NCBI RefSeq assembly: GCF_015223055.1
Contig: NZ_JADFBX010000003.1
Coordinates: 310,001-374,000 of the forward strand
Direction of reading: 5' to 3'
Length of the DNA: 64,000 nucleotides
From: Pedobacter sp. MC2016-24
GTDB taxonomy: Bacteria > Bacteroidota > Bacteroidia > Sphingobacteriales > Sphingobacteriaceae
The position numbers were made by a program, and so were the translations under genes. Positions 35,832 to 45,011 of this stretch are shown here, one piece after another; position 1 is the stretch's first letter; each line of letters begins with the position of its first letter. The notes under the pieces are model-generated. The model was given only the letters and a program-made list of their open reading frames with translations, did no database searches and was not told the DNA's origin.

Positions 35832-36881
35832 TTAGTTTTGTTCTTTTACAGCCAGCTGTCCACAGGCCGCATCAATGTCTTTACCGCGACTACGGCGGAT
35901 ATTCGTATTGATGCCCTGACTTTTCAGGTAATTGGAGAAAGCATCTATTTTATCGCCATCGGCATTGATGAAGTCAGCAAACTGGATCGGATTATATTCG
36001 ATCAGGTTAACCTTACAAGGAATGTGCTTGCAAAATTTAGCCAGTTCCATGGCATCCTGAATTTCATCGTTAAAATTGTTGAAAACGATGTATTCATAGG
36101 TTACCGGGTTCTTGGTTTTGGAAAAGTAATAGCGCAAGGCTTCTGACAGTGCTTTGAGTGAGTTGTGCTCATTAATTGGCATGATCTCATTCCGCTTTTG
36201 ATCATTTGCTGCGTGTAGTGACAGTGCCAGGTTAAACTTAGCGCCATCATCTGCCAGTTTTTTGATCATTTTGGATATCCCTGCTGTAGAAACCGTGATG
36301 CGTTTATAAGACATGTTCAGTCCGTCTGGCGCGGTGATGCGTTCAATCGATTTCATCACATTGGCATAGTTTAGCAGGGGCTCGCCCATACCCATGTACA
36401 CAATATTGGTTAGGGGTACATTGTAATTCTTTTTCGCCTGCTGATCAATCAGTACCACCTGGTCGTAGATTTCATCAGCATTGAGATTCCGTTTGCGGTC
36501 CATATAACCCGTTGCACAAAACTTGCAGGTTAAACTACAGCCTACCTGTGAGCTGACACAGGCCGTCATGCGGTCGTCCATAGGAATTAAAACACCTTCT
36601 ACAATATTTCCATCGTACAATCTGAACGCATTTTTGATTGTATGGTCATTGCTGAACTGTGAATTGTTGACTTCAACTACGTTAATAGCATAATTTTCAT
36701 CCAGTTTATTGCGCAAGTCTTTGGAAAGGTTGCTCATTTCGGCAAAAGACCGGGCAGACTTTTCCCAAAGCCATTGATATACCTGCTTAGCTCTGTAAGC
36801 GGGTTCTTGCATGGTTATAAAGTGTTGTTGCAGCTGACCTAAGTCTAACGAACGGATATCTATTTTTTTTGTAGCAGGCAT
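35832..36881 (-). CDS. rlmN: 23S rRNA (adenine(2503)-C(2))-methyltransferase RlmN
   Basis: 349 residues. Radical-SAM cluster motif CSLTCKFC (CX3CX2C), MGMGEPLLNYANV, and STAGISKMI, with the C-terminal VNLIEYNPI region. It methylates A2503 of 23S rRNA and A37 of some tRNAs through two active Cys. A -7-like TAACTTTG lies only 7 nt before the ATG. Followed by comF-like, preceded by rluF on the same strand. Confidence 0.96.
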   Translation of the reverse strand: MPATKKIDIRSLDLGQLQQHFITMQEPAYRAKQVYQWLWEKSARSFAEMSNLSKDLRNKLDENYAINVVEVNNSQFSNDHTIKNAFRLYDGNIVEGVLIPMDDRMTACVSSQVGCSLTCKFCATGYMDRKRNLNADEIYDQVVLIDQQAKKNYNVPLTNIVYMGMGEPLLNYANVMKSIERITAPDGLNMSYKRITVSTAGISKMIKKLADDGAKFNLALSLHAANDQKRNEIMPINEHNSLKALSEALRYYFSKTKNPVTYEYIVFNNFNDEIQDAMELAKFCKHIPCKVNLIEYNPIQFADFINADGDKIDAFSNYLKSQGINTNIRRSRGKDIDAACGQLAVKEQN

Positions 36882-36888
36882 TTGGTTA

Positions 36889-36896
36889 CAAAGTTA
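36889..36896 (-). promoter_or_regulatory. -7-like box very close to the rlmN start
   Basis: Minus-strand TAACTTTG (complement of 36889-36896) ends 7 nt before ATG 36881, so transcription from it would give a leaderless or nearly leaderless mRNA. No -33 element is clear. Confidence 0.35.
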
Positions 36897-36958
36897 CTAA
36901 AATTTTGAAACCTTGGATGCTGAGGCTACAATTACAGAAATGTTTGACAAATAGCTGT

Positions 36959-38035
36959 TTATCTTTTCGGACTTCTGGTTTTGGCAGCAGGTGCTCCCGA
37001 TCTTCCTTTAGAAGGTCTGGTTGGTCTTTTACTTGGACCATTACTTTTGTTCCAGTCGGTACTGCTACTTGAAGCTGAAGATCTGCCGTTGCTGGCTGCA
37101 CCTGCAGGTTTTGGCGATGATTTTCCTTTACCTCCGGCCGGACGCTCAGCCCTGGTCATAGACGCAGGTGCTTTTTTGCCTGGTCTTTTTCCCGCAGATT
37201 TAGTTGCATGGCTACGCCCAGCTGGTCTTCCTGGTGTTACATTCTGCATTAAATCCTCTTCTTCAGCTTTGGCTTTCGACTTTTTAGCAACTCTTTTAGG
37301 GGTATGGTCGGCTTCTGAACTTGACTTGGCAACCATGTTGAAGATGTCTGTCTGCTCCTGAGGCGTTAACTCCCGCCATTCACCAACAGGAATACCTTTG
37401 ACACTGATGTTCATGATCCGCACACGTTCCAGTTTGGTTACTTCAAATCCGAAATACTCGCACATCCTTCTGATTTGACGGTTGAGGCCCTGGATCAGGA
37501 TGATCTTAAATACAAAAGTGCTTTCTTGTGTGACCTTGCATTTTTTAGTCATCACGCCCAATACCGGAACACCCTTGGCCATGCCGGCCAGGAAGTTTGC
37601 TGTGATGGGTTTGTTTACTGTAACCACATATTCTTTCTCGTGGTTGTTTCCTGCACGCAGGATTTTATTTACCAGATCACCGTTATTGGTGAGGAAGATA
37701 AGTCCTTGAGAATCTTTATCTAAACGGCCAATAGGGAATACCCTTTCGCTATGGTTAACATGATCAACCATATTGCTTTTAACACCCGCTTCGGTAGTAC
37801 TGGTGATGCCTACGGGTTTATTATAAGCAATCAATATCGAGTTTTCAACTTCTTTAGGCTCGATAGTTTGCCCGTTAACGGTAATGATATCTCCAAAAAG
37901 AACTTTGTCACCTACTTTAGCCTTGCGACCATTGATAAATACATTGCCTTGCTCAATATATCTGTCGGCTGCTCTTCTTGAGCATAAACCGCTTTCACTA
38001 ATGTATTTATTTAATCGGGTAGTAGAATCAGACAT
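36959..38035 (-). CDS. rluF: 23S rRNA pseudouridine synthase (RluF/RsuA family) with long basic tail
   Basis: 358 residues. S4 RNA-binding domain (~6-60), catalytic domain with Asp 106 in [17 protein letters not shown] and the RsuA-family motif [13 protein letters not shown]. That core ends near residue 236. The remaining ~120 residues are a low-complexity tail of Lys, Arg, Pro, Ser, Ala and Gly, unlike E. coli RluF. Such tails may bind RNA. An inverted repeat lies just upstream of the start. Confidence 0.9.
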   Translation of the reverse strand: MSDSTTRLNKYISESGLCSRRAADRYIEQGNVFINGRKAKVGDKVLFGDIITVNGQTIEPKEVENSILIAYNKPVGITSTTEAGVKSNMVDHVNHSERVFPIGRLDKDSQGLIFLTNNGDLVNKILRAGNNHEKEYVVTVNKPITANFLAGMAKGVPVLGVMTKKCKVTQESTFVFKIILIQGLNRQIRRMCEYFGFEVTKLERVRIMNISVKGIPVGEWRELTPQEQTDIFNMVAKSSSEADHTPKRVAKKSKAKAEEEDLMQNVTPGRPAGRSHATKSAGKRPGKKAPASMTRAERPAGGKGKSSPKPAGAASNGRSSASSSSTDWNKSNGPSKRPTRPSKGRSGAPAAKTRSPKR

Positions 38036-38045
38036 GTGTATTGGA

Positions 38046-38087
38046 ATTATAAATTGATTTCTTTTTACAAAGGAATCAATTTATAAT
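38046..38087 (-). promoter_or_regulatory. Inverted repeat in the rluF leader
   Basis: ATTATAAATTGATT (38046-38059) and AATCAATTTATAAT (38074-38087), 14 bp perfect with a 14-nt loop, 11-52 nt before ATG 38035. It could be an operator, an mRNA structure affecting rluF translation, or the weak end of the upstream DinB gene. Confidence 0.5.
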
Positions 38088-38124
38088 CACATATGCTATC
38101 AAAATATTTTAAAGCTGTCTGAAA

Positions 38125-38622
38125 TTAAAAGCTTTGGTCATCTGCACTTGGCCCATAACTGCCCGGAATCGGGATATCAAGGAGTCTTAAATATACACCC
38201 AGCTGTGCCCTATGGTGGATTATCTGACTGAGTGCCATTCTGATCACACCTGATTTTGGATCGTTGCTGTAAATCTGTTCGCCGTTTCTTAATTTCCAGG
38301 GTTTATCCAGCAGCACTTCATTTTCTGCGATGAGTTCGGATTTACCGTCTTCAAGTGATTTTTCGAACAGATCCATCACGTCCTGGTTGGTGCTGACCTC
38401 AACAGGTGTATAAGGGTTGCTGGCAAAGTCAAGCTCATCTGTTTTCATAGCCATGGTGATCCAGGTTGGTAGCTCTGCAATGTGGGTTGACAGCGCTTTC
38501 AATTTCATGCTTTTTGGGTGAGGTTGCCAATCAAATTTTTCGGCAGGTACACGTTCAAGCATTTTGCGGGTAGTTTTGGATTCGCTTTCTAACTCTTCCA
38601 AATACATGTTAATTCTGTTCAT
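38125..38622 (-). CDS. DinB-family protein
   Basis: 165 residues, four-helix bundle of the DinB/YfiT type. Candidate metal His residues: in ALSTHIAELP (~47) and in SQIIHHRAQLGVYLRLL (~136). These proteins are thought to be metal-dependent enzymes, often thiol transferases, but the role of most is unknown. It sits 89 bp upstream of rluF on the same strand, with an inverted repeat between. Confidence 0.88.
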   Translation of the reverse strand: MNRINMYLEELESESKTTRKMLERVPAEKFDWQPHPKSMKLKALSTHIAELPTWITMAMKTDELDFASNPYTPVEVSTNQDVMDLFEKSLEDGKSELIAENEVLLDKPWKLRNGEQIYSNDPKSGVIRMALSQIIHHRAQLGVYLRLLDIPIPGSYGPSADDQSF

Positions 38623-38704
38623 CGCTTTCGTTTTTTGTTTTGTAACACAAATAAAAGCAGAGGCACTGACAACCCTATGGCAGTGTAGTTGTGCTTAAAA
38701 AAAT

Positions 38705-38712
38705 TATCTTTG
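38705..38712 (+). promoter_or_regulatory. -7 box for the AsmA-like gene
   Basis: TATCTTTG matches TAnnTTTG; 26 nt separate it from the TTG start at 38739. No -33 element at the ideal distance. Confidence 0.4.
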
Positions 38713-38738
38713 CGCACATTTATTAAAACGTTATTCTT

Positions 38739-41700
38739 TTGAAGAAAGTTCTTAAAATTTCAGGAGCTGTAATCGCAGTTCCGATTTTGTTGTTATTGGT
38801 TATTCCTTACTTATTACCTGGTACGATTGCTAAAGAGGCGAAGTACTGGATCAATCAACATATTAAAGGTGAAGTTCAGTTTAAAGATACGAGCCTGTCT
38901 TTTTTTAAGCATTTCCCATCGCTAACCTTAAGCTTAAATGATTTTTTACTGAAGGGTGCCGCACCGTTTGCGCAGGATACCTTATTATATAGTAAAGCAT
39001 TGTCCTTCCGGGTGGATTTAAGTACCGTTTTTTCGGATCAGATCAAAATTGACCAGGTGTTTCTGGATCAGAGTGTGATCAACGTAAAAGTAGACGCAAA
39101 AGGAAATGCCAATTACAATGTTTATCAGGAGGGCGGCAAAACAACAGCACCTAAAGACAGCAGCAATAAAGCCATTCAAATTGCAGGTATATTTATCAAC
39201 AAGAGCAGACTCACTTACCAGGACCTTTCTGTACCGATGCTGGTTCAAGCTGCTGACCTGAATTATTCGGGAAAAGGCGATTTTACTAAGGCGATTTTTG
39301 ATTTGAAGAGTAACGCTGAGATCGGATCTTTAGATGTGTTTTACAATGGAGCGCCTTACTTGCTGCATAAAAAAGTAGATGCGCGTTTGGTGACCAGGAT
39401 CAACACCAATTCACTGGATTTGATGTTCAATGAAAATGACTTGAAAATCAATTCACTGCCGATTCAGTTTATCGGTCGTTTCTCGTTTATTCAGGATGGT
39501 TACGACATCAATTTTAGAACCAAGGCCAAAGAAACCGATCTCCATAACATTTTTACGGCTCTACCGCCTGCAATTGCTGAACGCATGGAAAAAACCAATA
39601 TGAAAGGTTACGCAGAAATCAAAGCCTCATTAATTGGTAAATACCTGGCCGGACAGCAGATCATGCCGACTTTGTCTTTTAACCTGAAAATTCGGGATGG
39701 AGAAATTTCCAATCCAAATGCACCTGAGCCAATTCGTAAATTGTACCTGAACTTGCAGACGAAATTGCCTTCGCTGAATATGGATAGTTTATATATCAAT
39801 ATGGACAGTCTATATTTCAATATGGGTAAAGACTATGTCGCTGCTGTGGTTAACTTCAGGGGATTGAAAGAACCAGAAGTTTATGTCAGAAGCAGGGCAG
39901 ATATCGATTTGAAGAAATGGGCCGGTGTTTTTGAAATGGATCAGCTGGCCGGGCGTCTTGTGGCAAATTTGACGGCAGAAGGAAAATACACTAAGAAAAT
40001 AGTGCGGAGTGGTTTGAGACAAGTAGATACGTTGATTGCGACGATTCCAGTGTTTAAACTTAATGCTGCTTTAAGTAAAGGATATTTTAAATATCCGACT
40101 TTGCCAGCAGCAATAGATCAGATTAATTTCAAGATTAAAGGAGAGAACCCGGATGGGGATTATCGAAAAACCTGGTTTGAAATCAGTGACTTGAACATCC
40201 AGGCGCTTTCAAATTATATCCGGGGTTATGCAAAAGTCAGAACTTCGGAGCACATGCCGTTGGACGTTCAGTTGAAGGCCATGGTTGATTTTGCGGAAAT
40301 TAAAGATTTTTATCCGCTTAAAGATTTAGAATTGAAAGGTAAACTGGACCTGGATCTGAAGAGTAAAGGCGGATATCATCGGACAAAGAAACTTTTTCCG
40401 ATTACTGAAGCCCATATTTTATTGCGTAACGGCTGGATTAAAACCGCGCATTTTGACCAGGCGCTGGAACAGATTACGATTGACGGCCGATTGCTGAATA
40501 GAGACGGTACTTTGAAAGGAACGCAGTTGAACATTAAGCCGATCTCTTTTCAAATGGCCGGACAACCTTTTATGTTAAAGGCCAATGTTCGCAATTTTGA
40601 TAATATCGCTTATGATATCACTTCGAAAGGGAAAATTGACCTGGGAAAAATGTACCAACTGTTTGCGGTTAAAGGATATGGATTGAAGGGATCGATTAGT
40701 ACAGATGTTTCATTGAAAGGTTTACAAAGTGATGCGCTTGCAGGTCATTATGGCAAATTGAAAAACAGAGGTATGGTGCTGGTTAATAATTTGACGCTTA
40801 ATTCCGACCTGTTTCCAAAGTCGTTCCTGATTAAAAATGGAATTTTTTCTTTTAACCAGGACAAAATGAAGTTTGAGCAGTTTAAAGGAAGTTATGGGCG
40901 GTCGACCTTTAACATGCATGGTTATTTAGGCAATGTGATCAATTATGTTCTGGCCGATGGGGCAATGTTGACAGGTACATTTAATCTGAACAGTGAACGT
41001 ATTTTTGCAGATGAGCTAATGGCCTTTAATGATCGGGGAACAGCTGCTAAAACAACCGTGGCCAGTGGTGTCATCATCATTCCTGATAATTTGAACGTTT
41101 CAGTTCAGGCAAAGGCAGGTATAGTATACTATAATGGCATGCAAATTAAAAATGCCAAAGGAGAGTTGAAACTGAACAGTGGTACCTTGTCATTAAATGA
41201 CATGGCCTTTAACCTGGTTGATGCCCCGGTAAGTATGTCTGGAAATTACAAAAGTACCTCGGCTAAGTCGGCTGTATTTGATTACCACATCCAGGCAAAG
41301 GAATTCGATATTGCAAAAGCTTATCGTAATCTGAAAATGTTCAGAGAGCTGGCTACTTCAGCCTCAAAAGTGAAGGGTGTGGTGGGAATTGACTATCAGT
41401 TGTCAGGCAAGTTGAACCAGGATATGGCTCCGGTTTATCCTTCTTTGAAAGGAGAGGGCGTGCTTTCTGTAAAAAAGGTGAGTTTGATGGGTTTTAAATT
41501 GATAAATTCGGTAAGCAAGGCTACCAGACGGGATAGCTTAAGCAATCCGGATGTATCTCAGGTAAATATTAAAAGTAAAATCAACAATAACATCATTTAT
41601 ATTGAGCGATTTAAAATGCGTATTGCCGGTTTCAGGCCAAGGTTTGAAGGACAGGTGAGTTTTGATGGGCGACTGAATATGAGCGGGCGACTAGGTTTGC

Positions 41701-41810
41701 CGCCATTTGGTATTATTGGCATTCCCTTGAGCATTACAGGGACGCAGGAAAATCCTAAGGTTGCGCTGAAGAGAAATAAAGAAGGTAAGCTGGAGGAAAT
41801 GCCGGAGTAA
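38739..41810 (+). CDS. Very large AsmA-family envelope protein
   Basis: 1023 residues, TTG start (no ATG fits). One membrane helix at the N-terminus (residues ~8-28), then a long periplasmic beta-rich part with the AsmA/DUF3971-type repeats, including the C-terminal segment SGRLGLPPFGIIGIPLSITGTQENPKV, which is the AsmA C-terminal signature. Such proteins are proposed to bridge the two membranes and help move phospholipids. The stop is 4 bp from the stop of the convergent WYL regulator. Confidence 0.85.
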   Translation: MKKVLKISGAVIAVPILLLLVIPYLLPGTIAKEAKYWINQHIKGEVQFKDTSLSFFKHFPSLTLSLNDFLLKGAAPFAQDTLLYSKALSFRVDLSTVFSDQIKIDQVFLDQSVINVKVDAKGNANYNVYQEGGKTTAPKDSSNKAIQIAGIFINKSRLTYQDLSVPMLVQAADLNYSGKGDFTKAIFDLKSNAEIGSLDVFYNGAPYLLHKKVDARLVTRINTNSLDLMFNENDLKINSLPIQFIGRFSFIQDGYDINFRTKAKETDLHNIFTALPPAIAERMEKTNMKGYAEIKASLIGKYLAGQQIMPTLSFNLKIRDGEISNPNAPEPIRKLYLNLQTKLPSLNMDSLYINMDSLYFNMGKDYVAAVVNFRGLKEPEVYVRSRADIDLKKWAGVFEMDQLAGRLVANLTAEGKYTKKIVRSGLRQVDTLIATIPVFKLNAALSKGYFKYPTLPAAIDQINFKIKGENPDGDYRKTWFEISDLNIQALSNYIRGYAKVRTSEHMPLDVQLKAMVDFAEIKDFYPLKDLELKGKLDLDLKSKGGYHRTKKLFPITEAHILLRNGWIKTAHFDQALEQITIDGRLLNRDGTLKGTQLNIKPISFQMAGQPFMLKANVRNFDNIAYDITSKGKIDLGKMYQLFAVKGYGLKGSISTDVSLKGLQSDALAGHYGKLKNRGMVLVNNLTLNSDLFPKSFLIKNGIFSFNQDKMKFEQFKGSYGRSTFNMHGYLGNVINYVLADGAMLTGTFNLNSERIFADELMAFNDRGTAAKTTVASGVIIIPDNLNVSVQAKAGIVYYNGMQIKNAKGELKLNSGTLSLNDMAFNLVDAPVSMSGNYKSTSAKSAVFDYHIQAKEFDIAKAYRNLKMFRELATSASKVKGVVGIDYQLSGKLNQDMAPVYPSLKGEGVLSVKKVSLMGFKLINSVSKATRRDSLSNPDVSQVNIKSKINNNIIYIERFKMRIAGFRPRFEGQVSFDGRLNMSGRLGLPPFGIIGIPLSITGTQENPKVALKRNKEGKLEEMPE

Positions 41811-41814
41811 CTGC

Positions 41815-42504
41815 CTAGTAATTTACAGGAAGTGATTTCATGTAGTCGTTTAAAGATAGATGTGGTGTTTTTTTGAAAGGGATTTCGAGATTTCTGACTT
41901 TGACAATTCTGGATACCCTGAAATCGCGGTACTCCAGACGAAGGTGGCACCAGGCAATCAGATGCCAGTTGAAAGCATAAAATACCAAACCAATGGGTTC
42001 AACCTGGCGATTGCTATTTTCCTGATTGTAGTTGCTATAGGCAATTTCGATTATATGCTGGGCAGAAATGGTCTGTTGTAAAACAGATAAATACTCGAAT
42101 TCATTTTTAATAGATTCAGGCAACTGAAGTTTGATGTTGTTGTCCAGGAATTCCAGTTTTTCCTTTTGATTGTGTTTAAGTACTGCTTTAACCTTGTTTA
42201 AGGCGGTGTTGTAATGGGTGGTGATCGATTGGTCTGTAAAACCTGCCACCAGTTTCTCCATAATTAATAAGGCATTGGCTTCGTCCGAGTTGAACGATAT
42301 GGGTGGTAAAAAGTAGCCCTGTACGATAAAATAGCCTTTGGCTGGTTCAAAGCTAATCGGGATGCCTTGTTCACAGAGCGCCCGGATGTCGCGGTAAACG
42401 GTACGGATGCTGATTTGATATTGATCTGCAATCCGGTCGGCATTCGTATACTTTCTCGTTTGAAGTAATAGTAAAATTCCAAAAAGTCTGTCTATACGAT
42501 TCAT
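41815..42504 (-). CDS. HTH/WYL-domain transcriptional regulator
   Basis: 229 residues from ATG 42504 (14 further residues in frame upstream look non-coding). N-terminal HTH_11 (MNRIDRLFGILLLLQTRKYT, then ADQYQISIRTVYRDIRALCEQG), followed by the helical linker and the C-terminal WYL domain (VEPIGLVFYAFNWHLIAWCHLR). WYL regulators sense small ligands or nucleic acids. It is divergent from the amidohydrolase gene, 72 bp apart, and may control it. Confidence 0.9.
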   Translation of the reverse strand: MNRIDRLFGILLLLQTRKYTNADRIADQYQISIRTVYRDIRALCEQGIPISFEPAKGYFIVQGYFLPPISFNSDEANALLIMEKLVAGFTDQSITTHYNTALNKVKAVLKHNQKEKLEFLDNNIKLQLPESIKNEFEYLSVLQQTISAQHIIEIAYSNYNQENSNRQVEPIGLVFYAFNWHLIAWCHLRLEYRDFRVSRIVKVRNLEIPFKKTPHLSLNDYMKSLPVNY

Positions 42505-42576
42505 TACTTTGTTTGTGGTTTTGATGGATACAAATATATTCATTTGGACTAGCGAAATTTTCCTTTTCTTTGCATC

Positions 42577-43755
42577 ATGGTTTCTTATATTTCAGCTTCG
42601 TACATTTATCCGGTTGCCGGAACTCCAATTCAAAATGGTGTACTTGCTATGGATGCTGAAGGTACTATCGTGGATGTTTTAACTCCTGAACAGGCAAATT
42701 CCGCTGGAATTGAACAGATCAAACACCATGAAGGTCTACTGGTGCCAGGTTTAATCAATACCCATTGCCATTTGGAATTGTCGCACATGAAAGGTCGCAT
42801 TCCAAAATATACGGGATTACCTGAATTTGTACAAACGGTGATTAAACAGCGCAGTGCTGATGAATATGAAATCGATGTTGCAATGTTGAGTGCTGATAAG
42901 GAAATGTTTGAAAACGGCATTGTGGCAGTCGCTGATATTTCCAATCAGCTGGTTTCAAAAATGACGAAACGGGGCAGTCTGATTCATTACCATACCTTTT
43001 TGGAAGTGATGGGTTTTAATCCAACTACTGCCGGAGAGGCCATGCAGCGCGCATTGGAGTTGAAAGAAGCTTTTAGACCTTTAGCTACGTCGATTGTACC
43101 GCATGCACCTTATTCTGTTTCGAAGCCGTTATTTGAGGAACTGAGACTGCATGGAGGTGCTGAAATGGAATTGCTAAGCATACACAATCAGGAAACCGCA
43201 GATGAAAATGCTTTTTTTGAAACTAAAAGCGGTGCGTTTTTAGGTTTATATGCCTTTCTAGGATTAGACATTGGTTTTTTTCAGCCTTCAGGAAATACCT
43301 CTCTACAAACTTTCCTCCCTTGGTTACCTGTGGAGCGTAAAACTTTGTTGGTACACAATACTTTTACCGCTTTAACAGATGTTTTGTTTGCCAAAGAAAA
43401 TCATCCAAATTTATATTGGTGTCTTTGTCCCAATGCGAATTTATATATAGAGAATAAACTGCCGGATGTAAACCTGCTGAAAGATGCAGGGTTGAAAATT
43501 ACTTTAGGAACAGATAGTTTAGCGAGCAATGATCAACTGAGCATTTTTGCTGAGATGAAGACTTTACAAGCACATTTCCAAATCCCAACAGAGGAGCTTT
43601 TACGTTGGGCTACCTGGAACGGGGCTGAATTTTTAGGTCTGGAGGCACAATTTGGAGCTTTTGAAAAGGGTAAACGACCAGGCGTTAATTTGATCGATTT
43701 TACCGAAAAAGATGGTGCCATTGTATTGGGTGATTGGATTAAACGTTTATTTTAA
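42577..43755 (+). CDS. Metal-dependent amidohydrolase (TRZ/ATZ, deaminase-like)
   Basis: 392 residues. TIM-barrel amidohydrolase: His63 and His65 in NTHCHLELSH, His176 in PHAPYS, His203 and Glu206 in HNQE, Asp313 in GTDSLASND. This set matches the deaminase branch (guanine, aminofutalosine or related). The cytoplasmic substrate cannot be fixed from sequence. The flavin oxidoreductase gene begins 3 bp after its stop, so they form an operon. Confidence 0.88.
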   Translation: MVSYISASYIYPVAGTPIQNGVLAMDAEGTIVDVLTPEQANSAGIEQIKHHEGLLVPGLINTHCHLELSHMKGRIPKYTGLPEFVQTVIKQRSADEYEIDVAMLSADKEMFENGIVAVADISNQLVSKMTKRGSLIHYHTFLEVMGFNPTTAGEAMQRALELKEAFRPLATSIVPHAPYSVSKPLFEELRLHGGAEMELLSIHNQETADENAFFETKSGAFLGLYAFLGLDIGFFQPSGNTSLQTFLPWLPVERKTLLVHNTFTALTDVLFAKENHPNLYWCLCPNANLYIENKLPDVNLLKDAGLKITLGTDSLASNDQLSIFAEMKTLQAHFQIPTEELLRWATWNGAEFLGLEAQFGAFEKGKRPGVNLIDFTEKDGAIVLGDWIKRLF

Positions 43756-43758
43756 ACT

Positions 43759-44709
43759 ATGAGGAATAGAATTACTGATCTATTAGGAATACGCTATCCG
43801 ATTATTCAAGCCGGCATGGTGTGGTGCAGTGGCTGGAAGCTGGCTGCTGCGGTCTCTAATGCAGGCGGGCTTGGCATTATTGGGGCAGGTTCTATGTATC
43901 CGGATGTATTGCGTATGCATATACAAAAATGTAAGGCTACAACGTCAAAATCTTTTGCCGTAAATGTGCCGCTTCTTTATCCTAATGTGGAAGAAATTAT
44001 GCAAATCATTGTAGAAGAAGGGGTAAAAATCGTTTTTACATCAGCGGGTAACCCGGCTACCTGGACTTCCTTTCTGAAAGATAAAGGCATTGTGGTGGTT
44101 CATGTAGTGGCCAATACCAAGTTTGCGCTTAAAGCAGAAGCTTGCGGTGCTGACGCTATTGTTGCTGAAGGTTTTGAGGCTGGTGGGCACAATGGACGGG
44201 AGGAGACAACCACCATGTGCTTGATTCCGATGGTTAAAGATGTGGTAAAAATCCCTGTAATTGCAGCCGGGGGAATAGGAAGTGGAAGGGCAATGCTTGC
44301 TGCAATGGTACTGGGTGCTGAGGCGGTACAGGTTGGATCGGCATTTGCAATTGCCGAAGAATCATCGGCACATGCCAACTTTAAAACACGCATCTTAAAG
44401 GCAGCAGAGGGTGATACCCGGCTGAGTTTAAAAAAACTTGTACCTGTACGTTTATTGAAAAACGAGTTTGCAGATGCTGTTGCCCAGGCTGAGGCAGCCG
44501 GCGCCGATGCAGATACTTTAAGTCAGCTGTTGGGAAGGGCACGTGCAAAAATTGGGATGTTTGAGGGGGATATGGAAGAAGGGGAGTTGGAAATTGGACA
44601 GGTATCGGCAATGCTAAAGGAGCTTAAGCCTGCAGCGATAATTTTAGAAAATATTTGGCAATCTTTTTTGACCGAACAGCAGCGCATTTGCGCAATGAAT
44701 TTTAAATAA
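43759..44709 (+). CDS. Nitronate monooxygenase / FabK-like flavin oxidoreductase
   Basis: 316 residues. FMN-binding TIM-barrel: N-terminal YPIIQAGMVWCSG, catalytic His in EAGGHNG, and GGIGSGRAMLAAMVLGAEAVQVGSAF. Nitronate monooxygenases oxidise toxic nitronates; FabK is an enoyl-ACP reductase with the same fold. The sequence does not separate the two cleanly. It follows the amidohydrolase by 3 bp and precedes acylphosphatase by 23 bp. Confidence 0.85.
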   Translation: MRNRITDLLGIRYPIIQAGMVWCSGWKLAAAVSNAGGLGIIGAGSMYPDVLRMHIQKCKATTSKSFAVNVPLLYPNVEEIMQIIVEEGVKIVFTSAGNPATWTSFLKDKGIVVVHVVANTKFALKAEACGADAIVAEGFEAGGHNGREETTTMCLIPMVKDVVKIPVIAAGGIGSGRAMLAAMVLGAEAVQVGSAFAIAEESSAHANFKTRILKAAEGDTRLSLKKLVPVRLLKNEFADAVAQAEAAGADADTLSQLLGRARAKIGMFEGDMEEGELEIGQVSAMLKELKPAAIILENIWQSFLTEQQRICAMNFK

Positions 44710-44732
44710 ACAATTTAAATAGTAAAAGATAC

Positions 44733-45011
44733 ATGGAAATAAAACATATAGATATCAAGATTTCAGGGAAAGTGCAGGGGGTGTCTTTCAGGGCGGTAAC
44801 AAAAGTAGTGGCTGACCAGATGGGGGTTAGGGGGATGATCAGAAACGAGGCGGATGGTTCTGTGTATATCGAGGCTGAAGGCGATGATACTTTACTGGAA
44901 GTTTTTACAGACTGGTGCAATGAGGGAACCGACCGTGCCAAAGTTGAACATGTAGAGGTTACCCCGGGGGAACTGAAAAACTATCAGAATTTTGAAATTA
45001 TTAAGCGGTAG
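44733..45011 (+). CDS. acyP: Acylphosphatase
   Basis: 92 residues, full length. Phosphate-loop GKVQGVSFR with catalytic Arg 20, and Asn 38 in GMIRNEADGSVY. Hydrolyses acyl phosphates in the cytoplasm. The flippase gene starts directly after the stop, so they are translationally adjacent. Confidence 0.95.
   Translation: MEIKHIDIKISGKVQGVSFRAVTKVVADQMGVRGMIRNEADGSVYIEAEGDDTLLEVFTDWCNEGTDRAKVEHVEVTPGELKNYQNFEIIKR

Noticed and set aside
36981-37361. 126-codon plus-strand ORF opposite the rluF tail
   Set aside because: Leu/Ala/Pro-rich reflection of the basic low-complexity tail; not a plausible protein.
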